64,000 nucleotides of DNA from Luteimonas endophytica (GCF_029887875.1 NZ_JARXRM010000019.1:72029-136028); one strand, 5' to 3'. Positions 29,788 through 38,585 are shown, counted from the first letter of the stretch. Numbers and translations: made by a program. The notes: generated by a model from the sequence alone, not told the origin.

Positions 29788-30501
29788 CTACCGCCCCTGC
29801 GTGCGTCGCGCCTGCTGCTGCTCCGCCAGCGTCAGCGCGACCTGGTCGCGCAGGTACGCCGGTTCGAGCCGGTCCGGTGCGATGCCGCCGCCGGCCGCGA
29901 ATTCCGCGGCCGCCAGCCGCGCCACGTCGCCCGCGTGCGGTAGCGCAGTCGCATCGACGCTGCGCAACGCAGCCGCCAGCCGCGTGGCGAGCACGCCCTC
30001 GGCGGCCGCGAAGCCGGTCCCCACGCCGAACCAGCCCGGGGCATCGTCCGGCAACTCCACCGCCACCGGCGGTGCGACCCGCTCCGCGGCGAGCGGCGCC
30101 AGCGCGTCGCCCTGGCGACGGAAGGCACCGACGTAGACCTCGCCCATGCGGGCGTCGATCGCGGCCACGACCCGCGCATGCCCTGCGCCGGTGGGCGCCC
30201 GCATCGCCAGCGCAGCCAAGGTCGACACCGGCAGGACCGGCAGGTCGAGCGCCAGGGCGATGCCCTGCGCCAGCCCGATCCCCAGGCGCACGCCGGTGAA
30301 GGCCCCCGGCCCGCGCCCAACCGCGACCGCGTCGAGCTGCGCGCGCGCGAGCCCCGCCTCGGCCAGCAGCGCCTCCGCCCAGGGCAGCGCCAGCTCGGCG
30401 TGGCGGCGCGGGGCGAGTTCGTGGCGCTCGATCAGCCCGGCGTCGGTCCACAGCGCGACGGAACAGGCCTCGGTGGCGGTTTCGAAGGCGAGCAGGTTCA
30501 T
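29788..30501 (-). CDS. tsaB: tRNA threonylcarbamoyladenosine biosynthesis protein TsaB
   Basis: Partner of TsaD and TsaE in making t6A37 of ANN-decoding tRNAs; normally essential. The 237 residues show the ASKHA fold start MNLLAFETATEACSVALW, the conserved AVGRGPGAFTGVRLGIGLAQ and DARMGEVYVGAF. The start codon at 30501 is immediately preceded by eight heptanucleotide repeats, and no Shine-Dalgarno is visible. yoaA lies upstream on the same strand, with a 103-base gap. Confidence 0.95.
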   Translation of the reverse strand: MNLLAFETATEACSVALWTDAGLIERHELAPRRHAELALPWAEALLAEAGLARAQLDAVAVGRGPGAFTGVRLGIGLAQGIALALDLPVLPVSTLAALAMRAPTGAGHARVVAAIDARMGEVYVGAFRRQGDALAPLAAERVAPPVAVELPDDAPGWFGVGTGFAAAEGVLATRLAAALRSVDATALPHAGDVARLAAAEFAAGGGIAPDRLEPAYLRDQVALTLAEQQQARRTQGR

Positions 30502-30557
30502 TCGGGAATCGGGAATCGGGAATCGGGAATCGGGAATCGGGAATCGGGAATCGGGAA
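30502..30557. repeat. Heptanucleotide tandem array, 8 x TCGGGAA
   Basis: Eight perfect head-to-tail copies of TCGGGAA (56 bases) lie directly against the tsaB start codon. Read on the gene's strand this gives repeated TTCCCGA as the leader, so no ribosome-binding sequence is available. Perfect short tandem repeats of this kind can change copy number by slippage. Confidence 0.95.
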
Positions 30558-30604
30558 AAGCCTAACGGCTTTCGTCGCCGGCCAGAGGATCCGGCGAGGC
30601 GCGG

Positions 30605-32677
30605 CTAGCCGGCCGCCTCGGCGAAGGCCGGGGTGAAGAAGGCCTGGACGTCGGCGACGTCGCGGGTGACCGGAAACGGGGGCATGGAGTCAAGGAACAC
30701 GCGGCCGTAGCCCTTGCCGGTCAGGCGTGGATCGCAGAGCACCAGCACGCCGCGGTCGCGCTCGCTGCGGATCAGCCGGCCGACCCCCTGCTTGAGGGCG
30801 ATCACCGCCTGCGGCAGCTGTTCGTCCGGGAACGGGTTGCCGCCGGCACGGCGGATCGCCTGCAGGCGGGCCTCGAACACCGGATCGTCGGGGGCGGCGA
30901 ACGGCAGCTTGTCGATGACCACCACGCTGAGCGCGTCGCCGGCCACGTCCACGCCTTCGCGGAAACTGGCGGCCCCCAGCAGCACGCCGTTGCCGGACTC
31001 GCGGAAGCGCTGCAGCAGCACGTGGCGCGGGCCCTCGCCCTGCACGAACAGCGGCCAAGGTCCGCCGCGCAGCAGCGCCGCGGCCTCGCGCAGGGCGCGA
31101 TGCGAGGCGAACAGCAGGAACGCGCGCCCGCCCGAGGCGTGCAGCACCGGCAGCACCGCCTCGACGAGCGCCGCGGTGTAGTCGCGTGCGGCGGGCTGCG
31201 GCAGCCGCGGGGGGAGGTAGCACAGCGCCTGGGCGTTCCAGTCGAACGGACTGGGCGCCAGCAGGGTGCGCGGCGCGTCAAGCCCCAGGCGGGTGGCGAT
31301 GTGGCCGAAGCCTCCGCCGACCGCCAGGGTCGCCGAGGTGAACACCCAGCCCGCGCGCGACTGCTCGCGATGACTGCGCAACGGTCCCGAAACGTCCAGG
31401 GGCGTACGCTGCAGGCGAAACCCGCGGGGCGACAGTTCGTACCAGCGCACGTCGTCGGAAGGAGCGAGGGGGTCGGGCTCGTCCTCTCGCCTGGAGAATT
31501 CCGGCACCGAAGAATCGTCGGCGGAAAATGCACCCGAGCCCGTTGCTCTTTCGTCCGGCCCCGGCTCCAGTTCCCGCCACCGCCCCAGTCGCGCCGAGAA
31601 TTCCAGGGTGCGGGCGTGGCAGGCATCGAGCCCTGGAGCGGCTTCGGCCAGCGGCGCCACCGCGGCGGCGAAGTCGCCCAGCACCGCGGCCAGCCGGTCG
31701 AGCGCCGCCGCCACCGCGGGCTCGTCCAGCAGGCGCTCGCGGGTGCCGCGCGCGGGCAGCGCCTCCAGGTCCGCGCGCAGCGCCCGCACCGCCTGCTCCA
31801 GCTCGCGGGCCGGTCCCTGCACCACGGCCAGCGCGCCATCCACCTGCCGGCATTCGCCCAGCGCGTCTCGCGCCAGCTCCACCAGCGGCCGGGCGCTCAA
31901 GCCCTCGCCGAAGAACTGCGCCGCCAGCTCCGGCAGCTGGTGCGCCTCGTCGACCACGAACGCCTGCGCGCCCGGCAGGATCTCGCCGAACCCCTCCTGC
32001 TTGAGCGCCAGGTCGGCCAGCAAGAGATGGTGGTTGACCACCACCAGGTCGGCGCTCTGGGCGCGCTGGCGCGCCTGCACCACGAAGCACTCGCTCCAGA
32101 ACGGGCACTCGCTGCCCAGGCAGTTGTCGACGGTGGAGGTGACCATCGGGATCAGCGGCGAGTCGTCCGGCATCGCCTCCAGTTCGGCCAGGTCGCCCAT
32201 GCGGGTACGCCCGCTCCAGGCCATCACGCGCTGGAACAGCGCCACCTGGTCGCGCGCGGTGAAGCGCGGCTCGCCCTTGGCCCGCTCCAGCCGGTACCGG
32301 CACAGATAGTTGGCCCGGCCCTTCAGCAGCGCGGTACGCAGCCCCGCGCCCAGCGCGTCGCGCACCCGGGGCAGGTCGCGATGGTAGAGCTGGTCCTGCA
32401 GGGCGCGGGTGCCGGTGGAGACGATGGTCTTGAGCCCCGACAGCAGTGCCGGCACCAGGTAGGCGAAGGTCTTGCCGGTCCCGGTGCCGGCCTCCGCCAG
32501 CAGCGTGCCGCGGCCCTCGAACGCCTCGGCGATGGCCGCCGACAGGGCCTGCTGCGAAGGCCGGGGGACGAATCCGGGGATTCGCCCCGCCAGCGCCCCG
32601 CCCTCGCCCAGCGCCGCGCGCGTAGCCAGCGCCAGGCCGTCAGGCTCGGCGCCCAGAGCGTCGTCCCCGGTGCTCAT
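30605..32677 (-). CDS. yoaA: YoaA/DinG-like ATP-dependent DNA helicase (XPD family)
   Basis: A 690-residue superfamily 2, XPD-like 5'-3' helicase, closest in pattern to Escherichia coli YoaA (repair of stalled forks). Walker A is LLAEAGTGTGKTFAYLVPAL; motifs STGTRALQDQLYHRDLP and LLKGRANYLCRYRLE follow; the iron-sulfur cysteines lie in NYLC and NCLGSECPFWSECF; the DEAH box is FVVDEAHQLPELAAQFFGEG. The second half has WVFTSATLAVGGGF, SFREGVDVAGDALSVVVIDK, LPFAAPDDPVFEARLQAI and LKQGVGRLIRSERDRGVLVL. About 35 residues between GRWRELEPG and DDVRWYELSPR look like a hydrophilic insert compared with Escherichia coli YoaA as I recall it. ATG 32677 chosen. Confidence 0.92.
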   Translation of the reverse strand: MSTGDDALGAEPDGLALATRAALGEGGALAGRIPGFVPRPSQQALSAAIAEAFEGRGTLLAEAGTGTGKTFAYLVPALLSGLKTIVSTGTRALQDQLYHRDLPRVRDALGAGLRTALLKGRANYLCRYRLERAKGEPRFTARDQVALFQRVMAWSGRTRMGDLAELEAMPDDSPLIPMVTSTVDNCLGSECPFWSECFVVQARQRAQSADLVVVNHHLLLADLALKQEGFGEILPGAQAFVVDEAHQLPELAAQFFGEGLSARPLVELARDALGECRQVDGALAVVQGPARELEQAVRALRADLEALPARGTRERLLDEPAVAAALDRLAAVLGDFAAAVAPLAEAAPGLDACHARTLEFSARLGRWRELEPGPDERATGSGAFSADDSSVPEFSRREDEPDPLAPSDDVRWYELSPRGFRLQRTPLDVSGPLRSHREQSRAGWVFTSATLAVGGGFGHIATRLGLDAPRTLLAPSPFDWNAQALCYLPPRLPQPAARDYTAALVEAVLPVLHASGGRAFLLFASHRALREAAALLRGGPWPLFVQGEGPRHVLLQRFRESGNGVLLGAASFREGVDVAGDALSVVVIDKLPFAAPDDPVFEARLQAIRRAGGNPFPDEQLPQAVIALKQGVGRLIRSERDRGVLVLCDPRLTGKGYGRVFLDSMPPFPVTRDVADVQAFFTPAFAEAAG

Positions 32678-32735
32678 CGGCGCGTTGCGCACGGCGGGAG
32701 CCGGCGCGCCGCCCACTGCAGCCAGGATCGCATGC

Positions 32736-33278
32736 TCAGTAGCGCTCCGGGCCGGCCACCCGGCAGCCCGCGACCTGCTCGCGCGCCGAGGCGGCGCCTT
32801 CGGCGTCCCCGGCCAGCAGCCGCAGTTGCTCCAGGGTCGCCCAGTGCCGGCGGCACAGCGGACCGACCTGGGCACCGAGCGCGTAGGCGCGCTGGGCCAG
32901 CGCGTCCGCGGTGGCGAACTCACCCAGCAGCAACGCCAGTTCGGCGCGCTCCTGGAGCAGCGCCGGATCGGCATCCACGATCTCCAGGGCGCGATCGAGC
33001 GCCTCGGCCGCCGCCCGGTACTGCCCGGCCGCCTCGAGCCGGCCGGCCTGCTGGCGCAGGTCCTCCACGCGCGGATCGCGCAGCGGCTGCACCGCCAGCT
33101 CGCCCTCGCCGTCGCCGGCGGCGGCGCGGATGCTGGCGACCATGCGCGCGGCATCGGCGGGCGGCACCTCGGCGCCGCGCCACGGCTCTCGCGCCGGCCC
33201 GCCGGCACAGGCCGCCAGCACGGCGGCGGCCGCCAGCGGCAACACCCGCGCGGCGGCGCGGAATCGCGCGACGCTCAT
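32736..33278 (-). CDS. TPR-like outer-membrane lipoprotein
   Basis: A 180-residue predicted lipoprotein. The N-terminus has basic residues, a hydrophobic core and the lipobox LAAC (AAAVLAACAGGPAREPW), so Cys24 would be lipidated by the Lgt/Lsp pathway. The remainder is alpha-helical with a tetratricopeptide-like pattern (AGQYRAAAEALDRALEIVDA, LLGEFATADALAQRAYALGA). The start overlaps the mrcB stop by four bases (ATGA), so it is co-translated with PBP1b. By position it could be a lipoprotein activator of the peptidoglycan synthase, analogous to LpoB, although it does not resemble LpoB in sequence; that role is inference. Confidence 0.75.
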   Translation of the reverse strand: MSVARFRAAARVLPLAAAAVLAACAGGPAREPWRGAEVPPADAARMVASIRAAAGDGEGELAVQPLRDPRVEDLRQQAGRLEAAGQYRAAAEALDRALEIVDADPALLQERAELALLLGEFATADALAQRAYALGAQVGPLCRRHWATLEQLRLLAGDAEGAASAREQVAGCRVAGPERY

Positions 33279-35749
33279 GGCTCGTCCTCCTGGGGCGGGG
33301 CCTGCTCGGGAGCAGGCTGGGGGGGCACGGGTTGCGCTTCGGGCGGGGGGTCGCGCTCGCGCTCGCCGATGCCGAACCAGCGGCGCCAGCCGCCGCGGCG
33401 TGGCGCCTGGTCACCGGCGGCGGCGGGTCCGGCCTGCTGGTCGTAGCCGCCGTCGGCGATCTCCTCCTCCCCGTAGTAGCTGCAGGGCTGGAACGGCGGC
33501 GCGAATCCAGCCACGAACGGAAACCGTCGCGCCTCCGGGCAGCCGGCTTCGGTGCTGAACCCGTGCACTACCCACTGCCAGTCGAGGCCGCCATCGCCGA
33601 CCTCGAGCGGCGCGCTCGGCAGCCGCGCGAACATGTCCGACCATGCGCGCATCGCGCCGGTGGCGCCGTACAGGCCGGTGGACTCGTTCTGGTCGTTGCC
33701 GATCCACACCACCGCGAGATGGTCGCCGGTCCAGCCGGCGAACCAGCTGTCGCGGCCGTCGTTGCTGGTGCCGGTCTTGCCGGCGGGCTTGAGCCGGCCG
33801 AGGCCGTCGTTGACCAGCTGGCGGCCGGTACCCGAGGTCACCGCGTGCTGCAGGGCCAGAGTGACCAGGCGCGCGGCGACGGCGTCGCCCTCCTGGGCGG
33901 CGGCGGGGGCCTTGTCGTAGCGGTTGACCGCACGCCCCTCGGGGTCGAGCACGCCGCGGACCAGCCGCAGCGGCTGGATTTCGCCGCCGGAGGCGAGGAA
34001 CTGGTACAGCTGCGCCATCGCGTACGGGCTCTGGTCGACCGACCCCAGGATCAGCGACGGATTGGCCTCGGCCTCGATCCCTGCCAGGGTGCGCAACAGG
34101 TCGGCCAGGCGCCGCGGGTCGACGTCCATGCCGATCCGCACCGTGGCCTGGTTGTACGAGCGCGCCAGGGCGTCGATCAGGCGCACGCTGCCGTGGCTGC
34201 GTCTGTCCGAATTGACCGGCGTCCAGCGCTTGCCGTCCGGCAGGGTGATGTCGACCGGAGCATCGTCGACCCAGCTCGCCAGCGAGTAGCGGGTCGGCTG
34301 CGCCAGCGCCAGCAGGTACACGAACGGCTTGAGCAGCGATCCGACCGGGCGCTGCGCCTCGATGGCGCGATTGAAGCCGTGCTCGGTCGGCTCGCGGCTG
34401 CCGACCGCGGCGATCACCTCGCCGTTGTGCACGTCGGTGAGCACCAGCCCGGCCTGCAGCGGCGGGCGCTCGTCGTTGCTGAGCGCCTCGATGGTGCGGC
34501 GCACCGCGCCCTCGGCATAGCCCTGCGCAGCGGGCGACATCGCCGTCATCACGCTGAGCCCGGCGCCCTGCAGGGCGTCGGCGGGATAGTCGCGGGCCAG
34601 CTGCCGCCGCACCAGGTCGACGTAGGCCGGGAAGCGGTTGGCCGCGAGACTGCCCGGGGTGCTGGTCACCCCCAGCGGGGCGGCGAGCGCACGCCGGTAC
34701 TCGGCCTCGTCGATCAACCCGGTGCCGTGCATCTGCGCCAGGGCGAAGTCGCGACGCTCGCGGGCGCGCTCGGGATGGCGCCGCGGATCGTAGAACGACG
34801 GCCCGCGGATGATCCCCACCAGCAGCGCGATGTGCTCGGTCTCGAGGTCGGCGAGCCGGCGCCCGAACCAGAATTCGGCGCCGGCGGCGACGCCGTGGAT
34901 CGCCTGCGCGCCGCGCTGCCCCAGGTACACCTGGTTGAGGTACGCCTCGAGAATGACGCCCTTGTCGTAGCGCGCCTCGATCAGCAGCGCGTAGAGGATC
35001 TCGTTGAACTTGCGGGTGTAGGTCTGTTCGCGGCCGATCCCGAGCAGCCCGGAGCGCGCCAGCTGCTGGGTCAGGGTGCTGCCGCCCTGGCGCGCCTCGC
35101 CGGCGCGCAGGTTGACCCAGACGGCGCGGATCATTCCACTCAGATCGATGCCGCGATGATGGGCGAAGTCGCGGTCCTCGACCGCCTGCAGGGCGTCGGT
35201 GAGCAACACCGGCACCTCCTCGACCCGCACCAGCCGCCGCTCCTCCTGCTTCTGCCCGTACAGGGTGGCGATGCGCGCAGGATCCAGCCGTACCCGCTCC
35301 ACGGCGCGGTCCGCGGCCGGATCGCGCAGGCGCGCCACGCGCCCCCGCGACAGCGTGACCTCCACGCGTGCGGGCGCCACCGCGCCGTCGACGTCCTGGA
35401 AGCCGCGGCTGGAAATGATCCACTTGCCCTCGCCGCCGCTCCAGGTCCCCGGACGCTCGCCGTCGCCCTCGCGATAGGCGGCGGAGTCGAGCTCGGTGCG
35501 CAGCGTCTGCGCATCCATCGCCAGCCCGGGGGCCAGCTGCAGCGGCCGCGCGTACACCCGCGTCGGCACCTGCCAGCGCAGCTCGCCGAAGTGGCGGCTG
35601 ACCTGCTGGTTGAGGTACAGCGTATAGGGAATCAGCAGGCCCAGGCCGAGTCCTGCCGCAGCCAGTCCCCAGGTCAGGATCCGCCGCCGCCAGTCGGGGC
35701 GCGCCGCGCCGTCGGCGGCGTCGTCTTCGTCGTAATCGATACGGGGCAT
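33275..35749 (-). CDS. mrcB: Penicillin-binding protein 1B (bifunctional peptidoglycan synthase)
   Basis: An 824-residue class A PBP polymerising and cross-linking peptidoglycan. It has a short cytoplasmic tail, one membrane anchor (ILTWGLAAAGLGLGLLIPYT), a UB2H-like segment, then the glycosyltransferase (AVEDRDFAHHRGIDLSGMIR, RQGGSTLTQQLARSGLLGIG, RKFNEILYALLIEARYDKG). The transpeptidase has the active Ser in VGSLLKPFVYLLAL, the second motif SYN, and KTGTSNDGRDSWFAGWTG. About 60 residues of Pro/Gln/Glu-rich tail follow the enzyme domain. A terminal overlap ties it to the lipoprotein gene downstream. It is divergent from a glycosyltransferase pair. Confidence 0.95.
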   Translation of the reverse strand: MPRIDYDEDDAADGAARPDWRRRILTWGLAAAGLGLGLLIPYTLYLNQQVSRHFGELRWQVPTRVYARPLQLAPGLAMDAQTLRTELDSAAYREGDGERPGTWSGGEGKWIISSRGFQDVDGAVAPARVEVTLSRGRVARLRDPAADRAVERVRLDPARIATLYGQKQEERRLVRVEEVPVLLTDALQAVEDRDFAHHRGIDLSGMIRAVWVNLRAGEARQGGSTLTQQLARSGLLGIGREQTYTRKFNEILYALLIEARYDKGVILEAYLNQVYLGQRGAQAIHGVAAGAEFWFGRRLADLETEHIALLVGIIRGPSFYDPRRHPERARERRDFALAQMHGTGLIDEAEYRRALAAPLGVTSTPGSLAANRFPAYVDLVRRQLARDYPADALQGAGLSVMTAMSPAAQGYAEGAVRRTIEALSNDERPPLQAGLVLTDVHNGEVIAAVGSREPTEHGFNRAIEAQRPVGSLLKPFVYLLALAQPTRYSLASWVDDAPVDITLPDGKRWTPVNSDRRSHGSVRLIDALARSYNQATVRIGMDVDPRRLADLLRTLAGIEAEANPSLILGSVDQSPYAMAQLYQFLASGGEIQPLRLVRGVLDPEGRAVNRYDKAPAAAQEGDAVAARLVTLALQHAVTSGTGRQLVNDGLGRLKPAGKTGTSNDGRDSWFAGWTGDHLAVVWIGNDQNESTGLYGATGAMRAWSDMFARLPSAPLEVGDGGLDWQWVVHGFSTEAGCPEARRFPFVAGFAPPFQPCSYYGEEEIADGGYDQQAGPAAAGDQAPRRGGWRRWFGIGERERDPPPEAQPVPPQPAPEQAPPQEDEP

Positions 35750-35867
35750 TGAGCTGGGGGGCGCGCGAGGAATGCGACAATGGGCAATCCCGCGAGTCTA
35801 GCGCAGCGCCCCCGCGCGCCTCCCCCGCGGGTGGCCGACCATTCAGATTGCGAGCGACGCCGACGCC

Positions 35868-37151
35868 GTGCTACCCGATCCCCGCTACCACTGGCGCCGC
35901 CTCGGCTCACGCCTGCACCGGCTGCGCCTGGCCGTGCACGCGCGCGGCTGGCGCGGAGCGCTGGCGCGGCTGGCCGAGCGGCCGCCCGCCCCGGCCGATC
36001 CCGCGGCCCCGGGCAGACCGGAGCCCGCCGCGCCGCTGCCGGCCGCGGGCGACGGCCGGCGGGTGCTGCTGGTCGACGTCAGCACCCCGCGGCCGGATCG
36101 GGACTCCGGCTCGTTGCGCGCGTTCAACCTGATGCGGGTGCTGGCCGAGAGCGGCGACCGCGTCGAATTCCTCCCCGACGACCGCGTCGACGCGGGCGCC
36201 TACACCGATGCGTTGCGCCTGCTCGGGGTGGTGGTGCACACCGGGGCCGGCGCCTATCCGCACTGGTTCGCCCGGCACCTGCGCGGCTTCGATGTTCTGG
36301 TGGTGAGCCGCTATCACCTGGCCGAGTTCCTGGTACCGCTGGCGCGGCGGATCGCGCCCGGGACGCGCATCGTGCTGGACACGGTCGACCTGCACCACCT
36401 GCGCGAACGGCGCGAGGCGGACCTCGGCGGCGACCGCCGGCTCCGCCGGCTGGCCGCGATCACCCGTCGGCGCGAGCTGCGCGCGGTCGCGGAGGCGGAC
36501 GTGACCTGGGTGGTCAGCCCGGTGGAAGCGGCGCTGCTGCGCGAGGCGCTGCCGCAGGCCCGGGTCGAGGTGCTGCCGAACCTGCACCAGGTCGAGGAAA
36601 CGCCGGCCGGGTTCGCCGAGCGCGAGGGCCTGCTGTTCGTCGGTGGCGCACGCCATCCGCCCAACGTCGACGCGCTGCGGTGGCTGCTGGCGGAGATCTT
36701 CCCGCTGGTCCGTGCGCGCCTGCCGGACTGCGCGCTGCACGTGGTCGGGGACGGCCTGGCCGCGGCGGTGGCCGGACTGCCGCTGCCGCCGGGGGTGCGG
36801 CTGCACGGGCACGTCCCGGACCTGTCGCCGCTGCTACGCCGCTGCCGGGTGGGCCTGGCGCCGCTGCGTTTCGGCGCCGGGGTCAAGGGCAAGATCAACC
36901 TGTGCATGGCCGCCGGCATGCCGGTGGTGGCCACCGCCTGCGCCGCCGAGGGGATGCATGCGCGGGACGGGGTCGAGCTGCTGGTGGCGGACGCCGCCGC
37001 CGCGTTCGCCGAAGCGGTGGCGCGCCTGCACGGGGACGAGGCGCTGTGGACGCGGCTGGCGCGCGCCGGCACCGACAACGTCCGCAACCACTTCTCATTC
37101 GACTCCGCGCGCGCCACCATCGCCGCCTCGTTTCCCACGGCCCGATGCTGA
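35868..37151 (+). CDS. GT-B fold glycosyltransferase (family 4-like)
   Basis: A 427-residue soluble glycosyltransferase. After a basic, proline-rich N-terminal 60 residues the Rossmann half begins at RRVLLVDVSTPRPDRDSGSL, a pattern of GT4 enzymes; the donor half shows GLLFVGGARHPPNVDALRWL, DCALHVVGDGL, HGHVPDLSPLLRRCRVGLAP and FGAGVKGKINLCMAAGMPVV. Donor and acceptor are unknown. It starts with GTG at 35868, without an obvious Shine-Dalgarno, 118 bases from the divergent mrcB start. The next glycosyltransferase gene overlaps its end, so both probably act on the same surface glycan. Confidence 0.85.
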   Translation: MLPDPRYHWRRLGSRLHRLRLAVHARGWRGALARLAERPPAPADPAAPGRPEPAAPLPAAGDGRRVLLVDVSTPRPDRDSGSLRAFNLMRVLAESGDRVEFLPDDRVDAGAYTDALRLLGVVVHTGAGAYPHWFARHLRGFDVLVVSRYHLAEFLVPLARRIAPGTRIVLDTVDLHHLRERREADLGGDRRLRRLAAITRRRELRAVAEADVTWVVSPVEAALLREALPQARVEVLPNLHQVEETPAGFAEREGLLFVGGARHPPNVDALRWLLAEIFPLVRARLPDCALHVVGDGLAAAVAGLPLPPGVRLHGHVPDLSPLLRRCRVGLAPLRFGAGVKGKINLCMAAGMPVVATACAAEGMHARDGVELLVADAAAAFAEAVARLHGDEALWTRLARAGTDNVRNHFSFDSARATIAASFPTARC

Positions 37152-38470
37152 TGCGGCTGCTCCTGATCGCCTACGAATTCCCGCCCAGCCCGTCGCCGCA
37201 GTCGCTGCGCTGGACCTATCTGTGCCGGGAGCTGGCGGAGCTCGGCCACGAGGTGCACGTGCTGGCGCCCGATCTGGGTGGCGAAACGCCCGGCCTGCCT
37301 CCGCTGCCCAGCGGCGTGCGCGTGCATCGCAGCTTCCCCGGCCCGGTGCGCGGGATGCTGGCCCTGCTGCGCAAGCGCAAGCAGCGCAAGGCGGCCCGGG
37401 GCGCGGCGGGTCCCACCGGCAACGGCGACGCCGCGCGCGACGGCGCCGCGCCGTCTCCGATCCGCCCGCCGCGTAGCTGGAAACAGCGCATCTCCGAGAC
37501 GGTGCAGCGGATCGCCGAATACCTGCACTACCCGGACATCCGCGGCGAGTGGCGGTACTGGGGCCGGCGCGAACTGCAGCGCCTGCTGGACACCCTGGCG
37601 CCGGACCTGGTGCTCAGCTCGCACGAACCCGCCACCTCCCTCGAGCTCGGACTGCTGGCCGCGCGCCGGGGGTTGCCCTGGGTCGCCGACCTCGGCGACC
37701 CGGTCCTGGCCGGGTACACCGCGCCGCGCTGGCGCCGCCGCGCGCACCGCCTGGAGCGCGAGGTCTGCGAGCGCGCCGACCTGGTCACCGTGACCAACCC
37801 CGCCGCGGCCGCGCTGCTGCACGAACGCCATGCCCGCAGCGGTCCGATCGCGGTGCTGCCGCAGGGCTACGACGACCGCGCCGCTGCCGCCCGCGCCGCT
37901 GACGCGACCCTGTTCGATCACGCCAGGCTCGAACTGCTGTACACCGGCAGCTTCTACAGCTTCCGGCGCATCGATGCGCTGCTGGAGGCCCTGGACCGCC
38001 ATCCGCAGGCGCGCCTGAGCATCGCCGCGATCACCGTGCCGGAATCGATCCTGGCGGCGGCGAGGGGCGCACCCGAACGCATCCGCCTGCTCGGCTTCCT
38101 GCCGCACACCGCGATCCTGGCGCTGCAGCGGCAGGCCGACGTGCTGGTCAACATCGCCAACGACGACATCACCCAGATCCCGGGCAAGTTCCACGAATAC
38201 CTCGGCGCCGCAAGGCCGATCCTGCATCTGGGCGACGCCGACCCGGTCGCGGAAATGGTGGTGGCGCTGCGCCGCGGCTGGAGCTGCGCGAACACCGCCG
38301 ACGCGATTCACGCACGCCTGGCGGCCCTGGAGACGGCGAAGGCCGACCGGCGCCTGGACGATGGGCTCGCGCTCGGCGCCGAAGGCATCGAGCAGTACGG
38401 CTGGAGCCGGATCGCCGCGCGCCTGGATACGCTGCTGCGCGAGGTCGCAGGCCCGGCCCGGACGACCTGA
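37145..38470 (+). CDS. GT-B fold glycosyltransferase (family 4-like)
   Basis: A 441-residue glycosyltransferase. It begins MRLLLIAYEFPPSPSPQSLR, the N-terminal motif of GT4 enzymes that act after chain initiation, and goes on ELAELGHEVHVLAPDLGGET, DLVLSSHEPATSLELGLLAA, LPWVADLGDPVLAGYTAPRW, LVTVTNPAAAALLHERHA and LELLYTGSFYSFRRIDALLE. The acidic end of the donor site is in QIPGKFHEYLGAARPILHLG. Residues about 70-105 are a basic/Ala-rich insert. ATG at 37145 overlaps the previous gene by seven bases; an in-frame ATG at 37151 also exists. The two glycosyltransferases form an isolated pair, with no polymerase or flippase beside them. Confidence 0.83.
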   Translation: MLMRLLLIAYEFPPSPSPQSLRWTYLCRELAELGHEVHVLAPDLGGETPGLPPLPSGVRVHRSFPGPVRGMLALLRKRKQRKAARGAAGPTGNGDAARDGAAPSPIRPPRSWKQRISETVQRIAEYLHYPDIRGEWRYWGRRELQRLLDTLAPDLVLSSHEPATSLELGLLAARRGLPWVADLGDPVLAGYTAPRWRRRAHRLEREVCERADLVTVTNPAAAALLHERHARSGPIAVLPQGYDDRAAAARAADATLFDHARLELLYTGSFYSFRRIDALLEALDRHPQARLSIAAITVPESILAAARGAPERIRLLGFLPHTAILALQRQADVLVNIANDDITQIPGKFHEYLGAARPILHLGDADPVAEMVVALRRGWSCANTADAIHARLAALETAKADRRLDDGLALGAEGIEQYGWSRIAARLDTLLREVAGPARTT

Positions 38471-38568
38471 CCCGTGCAGGTGGCGAACCGGAAGGCGCCA
38501 CGGCGCGGGCCTGGAGCACCCGGCAGCACAGGCGGCGACTCCTGGCGCCGCCGGCGGCACCGGGCGTT

Positions 38569-38585
38569 CGCGTGCAGGGCACGCG
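38569..38585. terminator. Stem-loop between convergent genes
   Basis: A perfect 7-bp stem CGCGTGC/GCACGCG with a 3-base loop lies in the 158-base gap between the convergent glycosyltransferase and TPR-like genes. There is no T-tract, so efficient intrinsic termination is uncertain; it may act as a bidirectional 3'-end stabiliser. Confidence 0.4.

Noticed and set aside
30502..30557. Iteron origin of replication
   Set aside because: Eight heptamers resemble iterons only in being tandem. There is no rep gene, no AT-rich unwinding region and no DnaA box next to them.
31022..35752. Plus-strand open frame of about 1,580 codons over yoaA and mrcB
   Set aside because: It spans several real genes and their junctions on the other strand; protein composition is low-complexity.
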